Shown here: positions 35,089 to 45,355 of the stretch, piece by piece
Layout: every line of letters starts with the position of its first letter
Position numbering within the stretch: the first letter of the stretch is position 1
Assembly: GCA_019188255.1 (NCBI GenBank)
Contig: JAETXT010000001.1
Location: 8,432,001-8,496,000 of the forward strand
Reading direction: 5' to 3'
From: Verticillium longisporum
Lineage: Eukaryota > Ascomycota > Sordariomycetes > Glomerellales > Plectosphaerellaceae
Length of the DNA: 64,000 bases
Program-made: the position numbers and the translations under genes
The notes under the pieces: generated by a model
The model's input: the letters and a program-made list of their open reading frames with translations, nothing else
What the model was told of the DNA's origin: nothing
The model's database searches: none

Positions 35089-38000
35089 TAATTAGTACGT
35101 ATTTAGGTTAAACTCTATATAGATAGCTATTAACGTCCTAAACGTCTTAGCTATTAGTATCGATATATATATTTCTATCTTATTCTTAGGCTATTAGTCT
35201 CCTCGTATATAGAGCCTAGCCTTAAACTTAATTACGTAGCTAGTAGAGTTAACCTTATATTTCTAGACCTAGGTTAACCCGAGAACCTTATATATTTCCT
35301 AATCGATTAATTCGAAGGGGACTTACTCGATTATATCTATATTTTTAATAATATTAACTTCTTAGATATTTACTTTTAGTTATTGCTTTTTATAATTAGA
35401 ATGAAGTATCTCTTTCTAGGATCTTAGCTCTACGGGTATATCTATTTAGAGAAGCGGTTTCTTATTCGATAGAGTCTAAGTATAAAAGAATAAGTATTCT
35501 ATAGTTAAATATAATAATAGAGGTATTTTCTTATTATAGCGGGCTCTTAGAGCTTAGTCGGTAGGGGTACTATCTTTAAACTATAACGGCTTTCTATCTC
35601 TAGCGCTCCTTCGAGTACTTTAGATTTATATTAATAGCGATAGCTATAGGGCTAGTGCTATTAATAGTCGGGCTTTTATAGTCTCTATCTCGTCTTTAGC
35701 TAAACTTTAATTAGCTAGTATATATTAAGGTATTAATTTAGGGCTCCGAGCTATTTCGATAATATCTTTAATAGCCTCTTTAGTTATTTAAATAGTATCT
35801 AGTATAGGGATCGTATCTTCTATAATATCTTTAGCCCCTTAAATAGTATCTATTATAGTATCTTCTACCCCCTTAGAGATAGCTAGCTAGCCTTATCTAG
35901 TCTCTATCTCTAGAGTTAGACGTAGTAATAATAGGATATTATCTCTATTAGCTATATAACCTTCCCGGGGTTATAGTATCTCCGCGTTAATCTTTCCTCT
36001 AAGTTAGAATATCTAGGCTTTCTCGAATAGGTCGATAATAGTAATATCGAACTCGTTAATATCTAGTAATAAATTAAAAGGATTCTAGGCGTCCGTAACG
36101 GGTACATCTAAAGCCTAGAATTCGTCCTATAGAATTAGCTTTAGGGATTAGGCGTCCTTGAAAACTATAGATTTATCGAAACCTACGTTTCTTATCCTTA
36201 ATATTGCTTTTATCTCTAGCACTTAGATTCTATATATATTATTATTATTATATCTATAGAGATAGCTAATATAGGCTCTCGGAACTAGCTTCTACTTTCG
36301 GTTACGTCCCTCTTAGGCGTCTACTATAAGAGAATACGCCCTATATCCGTATCTTCGTAGGTGAGCTAGGCCTAGAGCTGTAGTTCGAGTAGTAAGGCCC
36401 TTAGAGTTAAGCTAGTCGTTTAGCCTTCCTTCTAGTATCGCCTACTATAGGCGTCCCTTTAGTATAAGATTATAGAGATATATAGCGGTTTATATTACCT
36501 CTAGCTATAAATCCTCTAGGAACTTAATAGCTGAGGTAAGGGTCCTTACGATAGTGAATATCGTGCCTCTATTACGTTCTATAGTACTATTCTATTCTAG
36601 TATCCTTATAGCTAATCTCTCTAAGAGAATATTATACTCTTCTAACTAAGTAACTAGATTGCTACGTAGTATTAAGTCCTAGTTAACTCTTAGGACCTTA
36701 ATAATTAGCTAGTACTATCTCTAGAGAAATATCTTAAAGTTAATAAACGCTTAGAAGCTATTTACTCTAGTAGGTAGAATCCTAATAATAATCTTCCCCG
36801 AATATATATCCGTTATTATAAGGTATAACTCTATACTATTATACGACTTCCTAGGGCTAAAGAAGTCTAGGTTAATACGCTTAAATAGATTCGTTATTAT
36901 ATATATTAGCTATCTCTAAGATATAATCTTCTTAGATTTCGCTACCCTATAAGACTCGTATTCGAATATTATTAGCCCTTTTACCCTAACTCTAGTATAG
37001 CTATATAGTAGCTACTATATAGCCTCTAGGTAGGTATAAGCTAGCCGTTTATACTAGAGCCTCGAGTTATTAATTATTATAGTTCTCTATTTCTTAGAGT
37101 AATAGAAGGAAGTAGTACTATATAGGGTATTTACTATATACTAGCTACCCTTTTCCTAAAGTAGGATCTCTAAGCTAGTAATTAAGTTAAATAGTATATT
37201 CCTAAGCGAGTCTAGTCTAAGTCCTTAGTATTAGAGCTATTTAGCTGAAATAAGCGTTATCGGGTAGTCTTTAATATATGAGATATTATAGTAGGTAATA
37301 CTAATAACGTTCTATTTACTATTAAGGGTAAGTTATCGATAGCTATTATATTATACCTTTTAATAGGGCTTAATTTGTCTCCTCCTATACTATATCTTAT
37401 AGTATTAGTAGCCTCGCGAAAGTTAATAAGGAGGTCTTTATTATTAGTTATATAGTTAAGTATACCCGAGTCGATTAGGAACTTATAATAAAGATCCCCT
37501 CCTTAGTTTATCCGTTAAAACTCGTCTAAATTAGCGATAGAGAAGTTATTTATAAAGTTAGTATATTCGTTATCGTAGCTCTATTTATTATTATTATTAA
37601 GGAAGTTATTAAAAGTAGAGATAGCGATTCTATTAATGCTTCTTACTTCTTATTATTTCTTTTTATCCTCTTTGATTTTCTCGTTCTAGAATTATAATAT
37701 ATTTAGCTTTATCCTTTTCTTCGCTTTATTAATATAGTCTAGTAGGCTCTAATCGGATTAATAGCTCTTCTTCCTCTAGTATTCTACGATATTTAGGTAT
37801 AGATAGATAGGCTAATACGCCTTAGGTGCCCTCTTCTACTATATATAGTTATAGAATAGTCTATAAGAAGGCGAGCTATTTAATTATTAAGGAGAATTAC
37901 CATAGGAATCCTAGGTACTCGTCCGATTATTTTAATTATTCCAGTCCTTATTTATAAAAGTTACTAAGTCGCTATAGAAGGACGTCTAAGATAGCTTAGT

Positions 38001-39071
38001 AGTAAAGCGATATGGTTAATAGTCTCTAAAGTAGCTCTTATACCTTAATACTAATACCTTCCCTTTATTACGATCGTCTAGCTCCTAGCGAACTTAGTGG
38101 GCGTATTCTACTTCGGCCTACCCTAGAGATATAGAAAGAATTACCCGAAGGAATTAAATATTTTAATCTATAGCTTCTTTAAGCTAAGGAATCCCGTACT
38201 TCTTAACTTCGATATAGAGTAGGATAAAGTCGTTAACTTACTTCTTATAGTCTATCTTCTTAATTATCGCTATATACTCCTCTTAGCGCTAGCGAATATA
38301 TTATTTCTATCCTATATTAGAAGGGGCGAAGTAGTCCTTTAATGCTTTAAGCTACTCTTAGCTATTTTCCTCGTTTATAAAGATAGCCGAAAGGCTCCTA
38401 TCGATTATATTAAGGATATATTTCTAGACTTCCTAGAGGCCTATTAACTCTTTATTATAGATATCTAAATAGATCTTATATAACGTTAATAGTATATTAA
38501 GATCTCGTATCTTATCTTCGAACGACGGTGCTATTAGCTTCTTAGCCTTCTTAGGCCGCTTATTAGCCTCTTTATTTAGATCGATTAGATCCTAGGCCTT
38601 ATAGGAGGTCGCTACGGCTCTAATAGAGTTAAGCTATATCCTCTATTCCTCCCTCTTTATAAGTATTAACTTACTCTATACTTATTAGAGTCTATCTTAA
38701 GGACCCCTAGGCGTTATCGGAGGCTATCGGGGAGGTCGTTCGATAATTACGATTAATCGTATATATATTAAATATTATTAATTAACCCTATATATACTTA
38801 AGCCCTAGGCTATACGTCTTAGAGGTTTAATTAGTCTTAAAGAGCTAATTTCTCTTATTTCGATATATCATAGAGAGATAATCGCTCTCTTAGAGGATAT
38901 CGGTAATAGCCCTTAATTAGTAATCGTTAATAGCGAAACGTTATATTAATTAATTATTAAAGTATAATAGCGATTTAGCTATAGATAGCTTCGTAGTAGG
39001 CATATTAGCCGTAGGCGCCCTACTATAGATATCGAAGGTTAAGGAGCTATATCGTCGCCTAGGCTTATAAT

Positions 39072-39284
39072 TATTACTACGGAATTAAATAAAGTAGATT
39101 AATTATTATTAAGGTATAAAAGGAGACTTCTAGAAGTCTAAACGAAGGTAATTAGTTAGATCTAGTATCGGTAAGGAGTCTTACTAGGGCGATAACGATA
39201 GAACTAATACATTAAATGAGGACTCTATATTTAGGATGAAAGTACTCCTAGGTCATAGAATAGAACCTTGCCTGATCGGCAACA
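39072..39284 (-). repeat. Right LTR (5' LTR of the minus-strand element)
   Basis: 213 bp. Carries the mutated base at 13 of the 20 differences from the left LTR, all in the inner 120 bp; the outer 95 bp are unmutated. Its first base pair TG is mutated to TA at the inner end. Confidence 0.92.
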
Positions 39285-39289
39285 CCAAG
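39285..39289. repeat. Target-site duplication, right copy (CCAAG)
   Basis: Follows the ...CAACA end of the right LTR and matches 33398-33402 exactly. Confidence 0.9.
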
Positions 39290-40241
39290 CTTGCTGGCTA
39301 ACCAACTGTAGCCGAATCCTGCGTTGGAGCCGACCTTTTTTACTTTACTGAGTCAGGCGAAAGCTACATTAGGCTGACTCTCTTAATTACGGCCCATGTC
39401 ACGTCTCCTCTCTGCCACTTTACCCAGAGAACACCATAGAACGTGCATTTTTGTCTTATTTGCGCCAAAAGTTTGACAGTTGACAGCAGCATGAAGCGAT
39501 AGCAGCATGAAGTGACAATCGCACAGCTCTTGAGCTTCCGTGGCGTTTGCCATGCAGCTGAAATAAAGACCGTTCCATTCAGGTTGCCCCCCTCTCACCC
39601 AAACGGCCCCCAGCATTCCAATCCAGCCGCACTCCCATCTGACCTCCCTTGCAATCGGGCCACGATGGCATGCCAGCCGCAGACTGTGCCGCTCAGCACC
39701 CAGCCCTACGAAGCCGTGGTGGCTTGGGTGTCAAAGCTAGACTTCTCTCGGCCGCCATGCGCATCCAGTGGGTTGGCTCCACGGGGTTTCTCAGCCCCCA
39801 AGCCTCTTTCGTGACAAGACGTGCAGTCCGACCATTGAGTTTGGTCGTCAGCAGCCAAAGGGGGGCCGGCCGGGGTCCGTCCGCCGTTCCATCCTTGTCC
39901 ATGGGAATGGCTGCCTTGAAGGGGGAGGAGGAGGAGGGATGTCAAGCGAGCGAGCGCATTTAGTCCTGGCTGTCCCCCCCAGGAATTTAAGCGCGCCCAC
40001 GGAGGAATGTGTTTGCCGGTCCAACAAGTTTTGTTTGCTTTGCTCACTTTGTCAACACCAAGGAAGGGAACGACTCCTTCAAGCTCGCGATAGTGTGGAC
40101 GTCGATCAGCGCGGCTCCAGACCAACAACCGTTGAGCGACTTGCTTCTCCTCAGCCCGTCTAACACAGTTCACACGCGCGCGCGCGCATCTGCCACACAG
40201 CCATCGGTCGCACGTCGCACGACGCACGTCGCACGAACGCC
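39290..40241. promoter_or_regulatory. Upstream region of the Cys-rich membrane protein gene
   Basis: 950 bp of unmutated, GC-normal sequence right after the element. It ends in a (CG)7 tract at about 40175-40188 and a repeated CGCACG string (40208-40238) just before the ATG. No gene seen. Confidence 0.4.
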
Positions 40242-41126
40242 ATGCGGTCTATCCTGTCTACAAACGCCTTTCTGGCGCTTCTCTCCCTTGCCGGTTCGGC
40301 CGCTGCCGTCCTGCCGACCATTTCAGAATGCGTCCACGGAAAAGGTGCAGCCCTCGCGGAGCTTGCGTCCTGCGGTCACGAGGGCTCTCTCGCCTACTGC
40401 TTCACCAGCCTCCCCGCCTTCTTCGAGGCCTCGGACCTTGAATCCTGCCTCGTAAACGCGGGCTGCACGCCCGCCGAAGCAGCCATCGAGGCCCTCTGGA
40501 CCCTCAAACGCTGCGAACGCGCCGCGGGCGACAGCAAGAGCGGCGAAGCCGACAGCAACAAGGTGGCCGACCTCCGACGCCGCTCTCCACAGGCCGCCGC
40601 CACGCCCGCTACAACGCCGTCGCCAACCCTTCCCCCCGTCGCCGACGGCTTCGCCTTTGACGGCACCTCGATGCGCCCCTGCTCGACGACGACGACGAAG
40701 AGCACGACCATCTGCCCGGTGCAGACGACGGGCACGGCGGCGGGCGCGCAGCTCTCGTGCTTCCCGACAGAGGTGCTCAAGGCCAAGTGCGCCGACGACA
40801 TGTGGTGCGCCAAGAAGCCGGGCCACTGCAAGGTGCTCAACAACAAGCTCGACACGTCGGGCGTCGTCGTCGCCGTCCTCTTCTCGGGGGCCATTGTCTT
40901 GGCGGCCCTCGGCATGTGCGTGCTCTGCTGGCGCGACAGCAAGCGGCAGAAGGGCATCCGGGCGCGGGCCGAGGCCGCGGCGCTGGCGGCCAGGGAGCGG
41001 GAGAAGAAGCGCGCCGCGGTCGACGAGGCCATGGGCGCGCCGCGGGACGGCGGTGACGGCGGTATCAAGGCGCCGCTGATCCAGTCGTATGAGGAGGATC
41101 CGTTCAGGGAACACCAACACTATTGA
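40242..41126 (+). CDS. Secreted Cys-rich type I membrane protein (CFEM-like spacing)
   Basis: Single exon, 294 aa. Residues 1-22 are a signal peptide (FLALLSLAGSAAAV core). The ectodomain begins with six Cys at 30, 44, 53, 69, 75 and 91, in ECVHGKG, ELASCGHEGSLAYCF, LESCLVNAGCTPAEA and LKRC, which resembles but does not match the eight-Cys CFEM pattern. A Thr/Pro-rich linker with a dibasic patch (LRRRSP) follows, then five more Cys before a transmembrane helix at about 207-230, then a basic coiled-coil-like cytoplasmic tail (AAREREKKRAAVDEA). Probably a cell-surface sensor or wall-associated protein; the ligand is not evident. Confidence 0.8.
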   Translation: MRSILSTNAFLALLSLAGSAAAVLPTISECVHGKGAALAELASCGHEGSLAYCFTSLPAFFEASDLESCLVNAGCTPAEAAIEALWTLKRCERAAGDSKSGEADSNKVADLRRRSPQAAATPATTPSPTLPPVADGFAFDGTSMRPCSTTTTKSTTICPVQTTGTAAGAQLSCFPTEVLKAKCADDMWCAKKPGHCKVLNNKLDTSGVVVAVLFSGAIVLAALGMCVLCWRDSKRQKGIRARAEAAALAAREREKKRAAVDEAMGAPRDGGDGGIKAPLIQSYEEDPFREHQHY

Positions 41127-41576
41127 GGCCTCATCTGCTGCTTTTTTCGTCTCTCTTTTGTTTTTTTCCAATCATCATCACATAGCATGGAGTGCAGGGC
41201 TGAAGGACAGGGTCATGGCGTTCGCGTGAGCCTGTTTTCGATACATGATACCTCAATTGTACACCGATCTCAACACAGCCGGTTTCCCTGTGATCAAATC
41301 GTGAGAACGAAACCTGACGTGACGAGCATGCTTTGAGTTTGACACGAAACTGATGCGAGTCGCGAAACGGTCGGGACGTTCGGCAAAAGATTACCTGGGC
41401 CAGTATGAATTCGACAAGGTACGACCCATTGGCGGCAAGTCCCGATGACATGACTCTGCGGAAACTTTATATCTTTTTCAAAAAAGCAGCAGACCCGCTG
41501 ATCCGGTTCAGTGGGTAACAAAAACGAAGCAGAAAAAGGCAAAAAGAAACAGTCATGAGTGACGCGTCAGGAATTG
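41127..41576. other. 3' region, no gene seen
   Basis: 3' UTR of the preceding gene and sequence up to the tRNA. No supported frame. Confidence 0.5.
41541..41545 (-). terminator. Pol III T-run terminator of tRNA-Lys
   Basis: TTTCTTTTT on the minus strand about 30 nt beyond the tRNA 3' end. Confidence 0.5.
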
Positions 41577-41649
41577 AGCCCAACGGGGGGCTCGAACCCC
41601 CAACCTTGAGATTAAGAGTCTCACGCTCTACCGATTGAGCTAGCCGGGC
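41577..41649 (-). tRNA. tRNA-Lys (anticodon CTT)
   Basis: 73 nt on the minus strand. The acceptor stem GCCCGGC pairs with GTTGGGC (two G-U). D arm TAGCTCAATCGGTAGAGC, anticodon arm GAGA-CTCTTAA-TCTC with CTT in the middle of the loop, and T arm GGGGGTTCGAGCCCCC are all intact. No intron. A T5 run on the minus strand at 41541-41545 is a plausible Pol III terminator. Confidence 0.95.
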
Positions 41650-42398
41650 AGGCGGTTGCTTGTTGTTGGAGGAGGGCTCGGGAGCGGGGATTATGTCTGC
41701 CAACCTTGTCGTCAAACTTTGCCTCATGCTGAAGCCGCAGTGGTGCACTATCAAGGTACGAGGCGGACTGTCGTGTCATCCAAGCTCGGGAGGAACCGAT
41801 GAAGCCTGAATTCACGAGCCGCAGATCAGAACGAGGGTATTCTGAATTTGAAGTAGAGTCAGATAATCGTAACTAATCGTAATCGTAACGGCAAGGGAAG
41901 TAGATAGGAACGCGCCAGAGGGTGACGAAGTCGGCCATACTATAGAGTCGATGCCTCTGTCCAAGTTGGTGCCTTCAGTTGAATTAACGACAGAGTTGGA
42001 GACCAGCGAGATGATGAGTGCCGAATGCATAGGTCCATGACTTGAGGACAGATCACAAACGCGCATGCAGACAGCAGCTTCCGTCTCGTGACGAGGCCGA
42101 GGAGACCCGCAATAGTACCCCGCCACAGCTGCCCGCCACAGGCCGAACACGACGTCATCGCTCATCACGGCTCGGATCGTTGAAACGCGTCAAGCGGCGC
42201 TCTGAACGCTCTACGATTGCCTATTGCCTGCCTGTTTGTGGCATGTTGCATGCTTTCTGCTCACTTGGTGTGGCAGCTCATCGACTCCTTATAAGTCTAG
42301 CTGTCTCGCCGTTTTGTCTCCGTCGCTCTCCTCCCAACCCCAACCTGCACCTCTCCAAAATCCACGACAACCACCAGATCAGCCATACAGTAAACACC
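41650..42398. promoter_or_regulatory. Intergenic between tRNA-Lys and the I78 inhibitor gene
   Basis: 750 bp. The last 150 bp are pyrimidine-rich, as in a 5' leader. No gene seen. Confidence 0.4.
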
Positions 42399-42704
42399 AT
42401 GCCTCTCGTCGTGCCAGGAATTCAGAGCCAGTCGGGCGACCTCACCGAGGAGTGGACCAACAAGCTCGTCGGCAAGACGCTGCACGACGAAAAGTCCGAC
42501 GAGACAGTATGTTTTGGCGTTTGGTGTCCACCTGAACCGCCATCCCCCAGTCGCTGACATGTCTAGTGCTTCTGCAAGAAAGACCTCCCCGAGAAGAGCC
42601 GCGTCATCAAGCCTGGCCAGATGGTCACCAAGGATTTTGACGAGAACCGTCTGAACGTGCACGTCAAGGACGACGGCACCGTTTCCCACGTCGAGCGTGG
42701 ATAA
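42399..42704 (+). CDS. Proteinase inhibitor I78 family protein
   Basis: Two exons, join(42399..42506,42567..42704), 81 aa; intron with GTATGT donor and CTGAC branch. Landmarks are LTEEWTNKLVGKT at the N-terminus, CFCKKDLPE and RVIKPGQMVTKDF, and the C-terminal RLNVHVKDDGTVSHVERG strand typical of I78 (PF11720) inhibitors. No signal peptide, as in most fungal members, so it may act on intracellular serine proteases such as vacuolar subtilisins. Length and both Cys fit the family. Confidence 0.85.
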
Positions 42705-43098
42705 GCGGGGTATCGTCATGGTGGAGCGTGTGCCACAGCCTGAAGGCCACGGCTTTTAGAGCAAGCGTTGTACAATAGCATAATTGATGAATCACGATAC
42801 ACGAGATGATGGTTGTCCATATTCCAAACAGTCATCTGTCGAGGCAACCCCCGCTATTTGACCCGCACGCCTTTCTGCATCTCGGAGCTGCCATTGCATA
42901 GCCGAAGTCTACCCCGCCATCGCCTCCCCAGCGACCGCCGCCGTGGTGCGGGGCAGTGAATCTGAACCTGCTCAGGACGCAACTCTCCAAGTCAACACCA
43001 AACCCGACCTTCGCGACCCTCCTTTGGCCATTCTCCCAAATCAAGCGATACGACGTGCCCATTCCCTCTTGAACCGATCCCTCTTCAACACCGTTATA
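42705..43098. other. Intergenic, promoter of TMA20
   Basis: 394 bp with no gene; pyrimidine-rich before the ATG. Confidence 0.4.
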
Positions 43099-43769
43099 AT
43101 GTTCAAGAAAGAGTGTGTCCTCTACCCAAATCTCCCACTTCCAGATTGCCCCAATCTACCTTCAAAGCTCATCCAGCTAACGTCCAACCCCCCCAAACAC
43201 AGCCTCCCCGTCAACCCGAAATCCAAGCTCAAGTCCTCCGTCCAGCGCTCGATCCGCCAGTCCGTCCTGCAAACCTACCCCCTCATCGAGCCGCACATCG
43301 ACGAGTTCCTGCCGAAAAAGCCCACCTCGAGCAGATGAAGCTCCCCGACCGCATCGCCCTCTACATCGTCGACTCGCAGCCCCTCTTCTGGCAGCAGGAC
43401 AACGACACGCTGCTGCCGCACCTCAAGCTCGTGCACCGCTTCCCCGGCGCCTTCCCGACGCTGCGCATCGACCGCGGCGCCATCCGCTTCGTCCTGTCCG
43501 GCGCCACCCTCATGGCCCCCGGCCTCACGAGCGCCGGCGGCCGCCTGCCCGACCCGCAGGACGGGCCCGAGAGGGCCGAGGACGGGCGCTGGACGCGCGA
43601 GCTGAAGAAGGGCGAGCCGGCTGTCATCATGGCTGAGGGCAAGACGGAGGCGTGCGCTGTGGGGCTGCTTGTCGCCGGCACGGCGGAGACCAAGGAGACG
43701 AAGAAGGGGCCTGTCATGGAGGAGGCGCATTATCTCGGTGACGGGCTCTGGAGGCTGGCGACCGATTGA
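43099..43769 (+). CDS. TMA20: TMA20/MCT-1 homologue (PUA domain), one-base frameshift
   Basis: Exon 1 is 43099-43112 (ATG TTC AAG AAA GA), exon 2 starts at 43203. The protein begins MFKK, then SKLKSSVQRSIRQSVLQ, IEPHIDEFLPKK, AHLEQMKLPDRIALY and FPTLRIDRGAIRFVLSGATL, followed by the PUA fold with MAPGLTSAGG and VGLLVAG. TMA20 works with Tma22 on 40S subunits in ribosome recycling and re-initiation. Between PKK and AHLEQM (43320/43321) the frame shifts by one: AAG-CC where AAG-GCC is expected. No intron can explain it without deleting conserved residues. As TMA20 is broadly conserved, a missing G in the assembly is more likely than a true null. Convergent with the gene at 44066. Confidence 0.85.
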
Positions 43770-44065
43770 GGAGGCGGCGGCGACGCGAGAGGATTGTCTG
43801 GGGCATGTGTGCTGTATATTCGACGGTTGGGGCGGCGGCGAGGGGTTGGTGTTGCGGGTTGTAAAATGGGTGGCCTGGACGGGGAACGGGCCTGGGCTTT
43901 GGCCTGTAAGCGGCGTGGTGACTGGCACGATGAAATGATGACGAAATGCATAGATTGCGAGCATTTGGGCTACTCTGGTTCTGTTGTCTCCCGTCTTGTC
44001 GTGATATCTAGCGTGCCCCTCCGCATCTCATGTCTACTCGTCCCAAGAATGTGTCATTGTGTACC

Positions 44066-45355
44066 CTATGCCACTTCAGAACTGGTCTCCTGCTTCCGTT
44101 TGAGGCCCTTCGTCTCGAGCAGCTCCTCGTATGCTTGGTGATGCCGCGCCATTGCAGCTCGTCCCACCTCTTGGCCCTTTCGGCTGATAAAGTCATACAC
44201 ATTCTCAAAGATGAAGAACCCATCCTTGTCCCTCATCGGCGAATCCTCATCCGGCAAAACGCCAAAGCTTGTGTCCCCTTCGATGATGACCTTCTTCAAT
44301 GCCTTGATCGTGCAACCTCGAGACTGGCAGGCGTACTTGTCGGTCGGGTCTGCGGCGGGAAAAGCGGCCTTGATGTCCTTCCACACCGTATCGGTCTGTT
44401 TCTCTCGGATGTATTCATCCAGCCGCCGGTTGTATTCGGCTCCGACGTGGAAACGAGCAAAAGCCTCGTGCTTGATCTGTTCCCGAGACGTCCGCTGCGT
44501 CGTGTATCGACCCTCCTGACGGCAGCGTGGCACAAACTCATCGATCCACTTGCTGAAATTCGGCCTCGAGCTCATCCTTTTCCGATCATTAGACTTGAGC
44601 TTCGCCTTGTCCTGGGCTGGGTCGTGCGTCCCCCCCTGATCGTTGGCTTCTTCCTTGCCGGGGCGAACCCAAAACATGCGACACTGAGCGACGTACTCGT
44701 ACATGTCATTCAGCGTCGGAAATGGTGTCTCCCAGAATCCAGCAATTGGCAGGCCGAGAAACTCCAGAATCTCGCACGGGTCGTCCGTCAGTTCAATCTT
44801 GGCCTTGTTCTTGTTCGTCTGCTCGATCTCGGGGATGCGTAGGAACATGCGCTGCTCGTCGACGGTCAGGCCGTAGGGACGAATGACGGAGCCGAGGATG
44901 CTCCAAATGTCGCCGTGTGCGTGCTTGAACAAGGTCCATTGCAGCGAAGTGACTGACGGCGAGACGGTCACGTCGACCTGGATGTAGCGTTGGGGCTGCT
45001 GCTCGGCTGCGTAGCTATCGGCAGGAAGGTCCTTCGGCCAGGGAACGGCAAAATGCGAGCCGCCTCTTTCGGCCAGGACATACTCGGCTCCCAGGGCATA
45101 CTGGATGGCTTTGATGACGGTTTCGGGCAATGCTTCTTCCCCGCTCCTTCCTGTGAACTCGCCTCTTGCGCAGGTCATCAGAACGTCGACATCGCCGTAG
45201 TCCCTTTTGGCAGGACCGTCAATGGGACTTGCCACGTAGATGTACAACTCGCGGAGAGCGCTCTTGCAACGGCTCTTGACCAGCTCGTATATGTGAGGCG
45301 GCATGCGGGGAGTGAAGAGCGGATTTTCTCCTGAAGCAAACGCTGAACCGCCCAT
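44066..45355 (-). CDS. Nucleotidyltransferase-like conserved fungal protein
   Basis: Single exon. Start at 45355 (CACCATGGGC, good context); an ATG seven codons upstream is the alternative. 429 aa. Near residues 52-60 it has KRDYGDVDVLM, a DxD in the setting of the Pol-beta/minimal nucleotidyltransferase fold, and a third acidic residue in RYIQVDVTVS (D128), as that fold needs. Other blocks are SHFAVPWPKD, WSILGSVIRPYGLTVDE, DDPCEILEFLGLP and YVAQCRMFWV. The last 180 residues are charged and probably helical. I have not matched it to a named enzyme. It could act on nucleic acid or protein, or be a degenerate fold. No signal peptide. Confidence 0.75.
   Translation of the reverse strand: MGGSAFASGENPLFTPRMPPHIYELVKSRCKSALRELYIYVASPIDGPAKRDYGDVDVLMTCARGEFTGRSGEEALPETVIKAIQYALGAEYVLAERGGSHFAVPWPKDLPADSYAAEQQPQRYIQVDVTVSPSVTSLQWTLFKHAHGDIWSILGSVIRPYGLTVDEQRMFLRIPEIEQTNKNKAKIELTDDPCEILEFLGLPIAGFWETPFPTLNDMYEYVAQCRMFWVRPGKEEANDQGGTHDPAQDKAKLKSNDRKRMSSRPNFSKWIDEFVPRCRQEGRYTTQRTSREQIKHEAFARFHVGAEYNRRLDEYIREKQTDTVWKDIKAAFPAADPTDKYACQSRGCTIKALKKVIIEGDTSFGVLPDEDSPMRDKDGFFIFENVYDFISRKGQEVGRAAMARHHQAYEELLETKGLKRKQETSSEVA

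Larger units (their letters stand above)
33403..39284 (-). mobile_element. RIP-inactivated Ty1/Copia LTR retrotransposon, complete
   Basis: 5882 bp bounded by two 213-bp LTRs with TG...CA ends and flanked by the 5-bp target duplication CCAAG (33398-33402 and 39285-39289). Orientation is minus: a purine tract (AAGGGGG on the minus strand, within 33616-33627) abuts the left LTR. Reverse-transcriptase motifs read on the minus strand: the D-x-x-N-x-FLN-x-YLDE-x-VYV block at 35041-35088 and a YVDDIILI-like string, mutated to YINDIILI, at 34795-34822. RT near the far end of the coding region fits Copia. The interior is very rich in TpA, with CpA and TpG almost absent, and has stops in every frame, so no gag-pol survives. 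Flanks are unmutated. Confidence 0.93.

Noticed and set aside
40175..40188. (CG)n tract as a possible functional Z-DNA or CpG element
   Set aside because: Only a short tract in a leader; nothing else supports a role.
40323..41171. 282-codon antisense frame over the Cys-rich membrane protein
   Set aside because: GC-bias shadow; the sense protein has signal peptide, Cys pattern and transmembrane helix.
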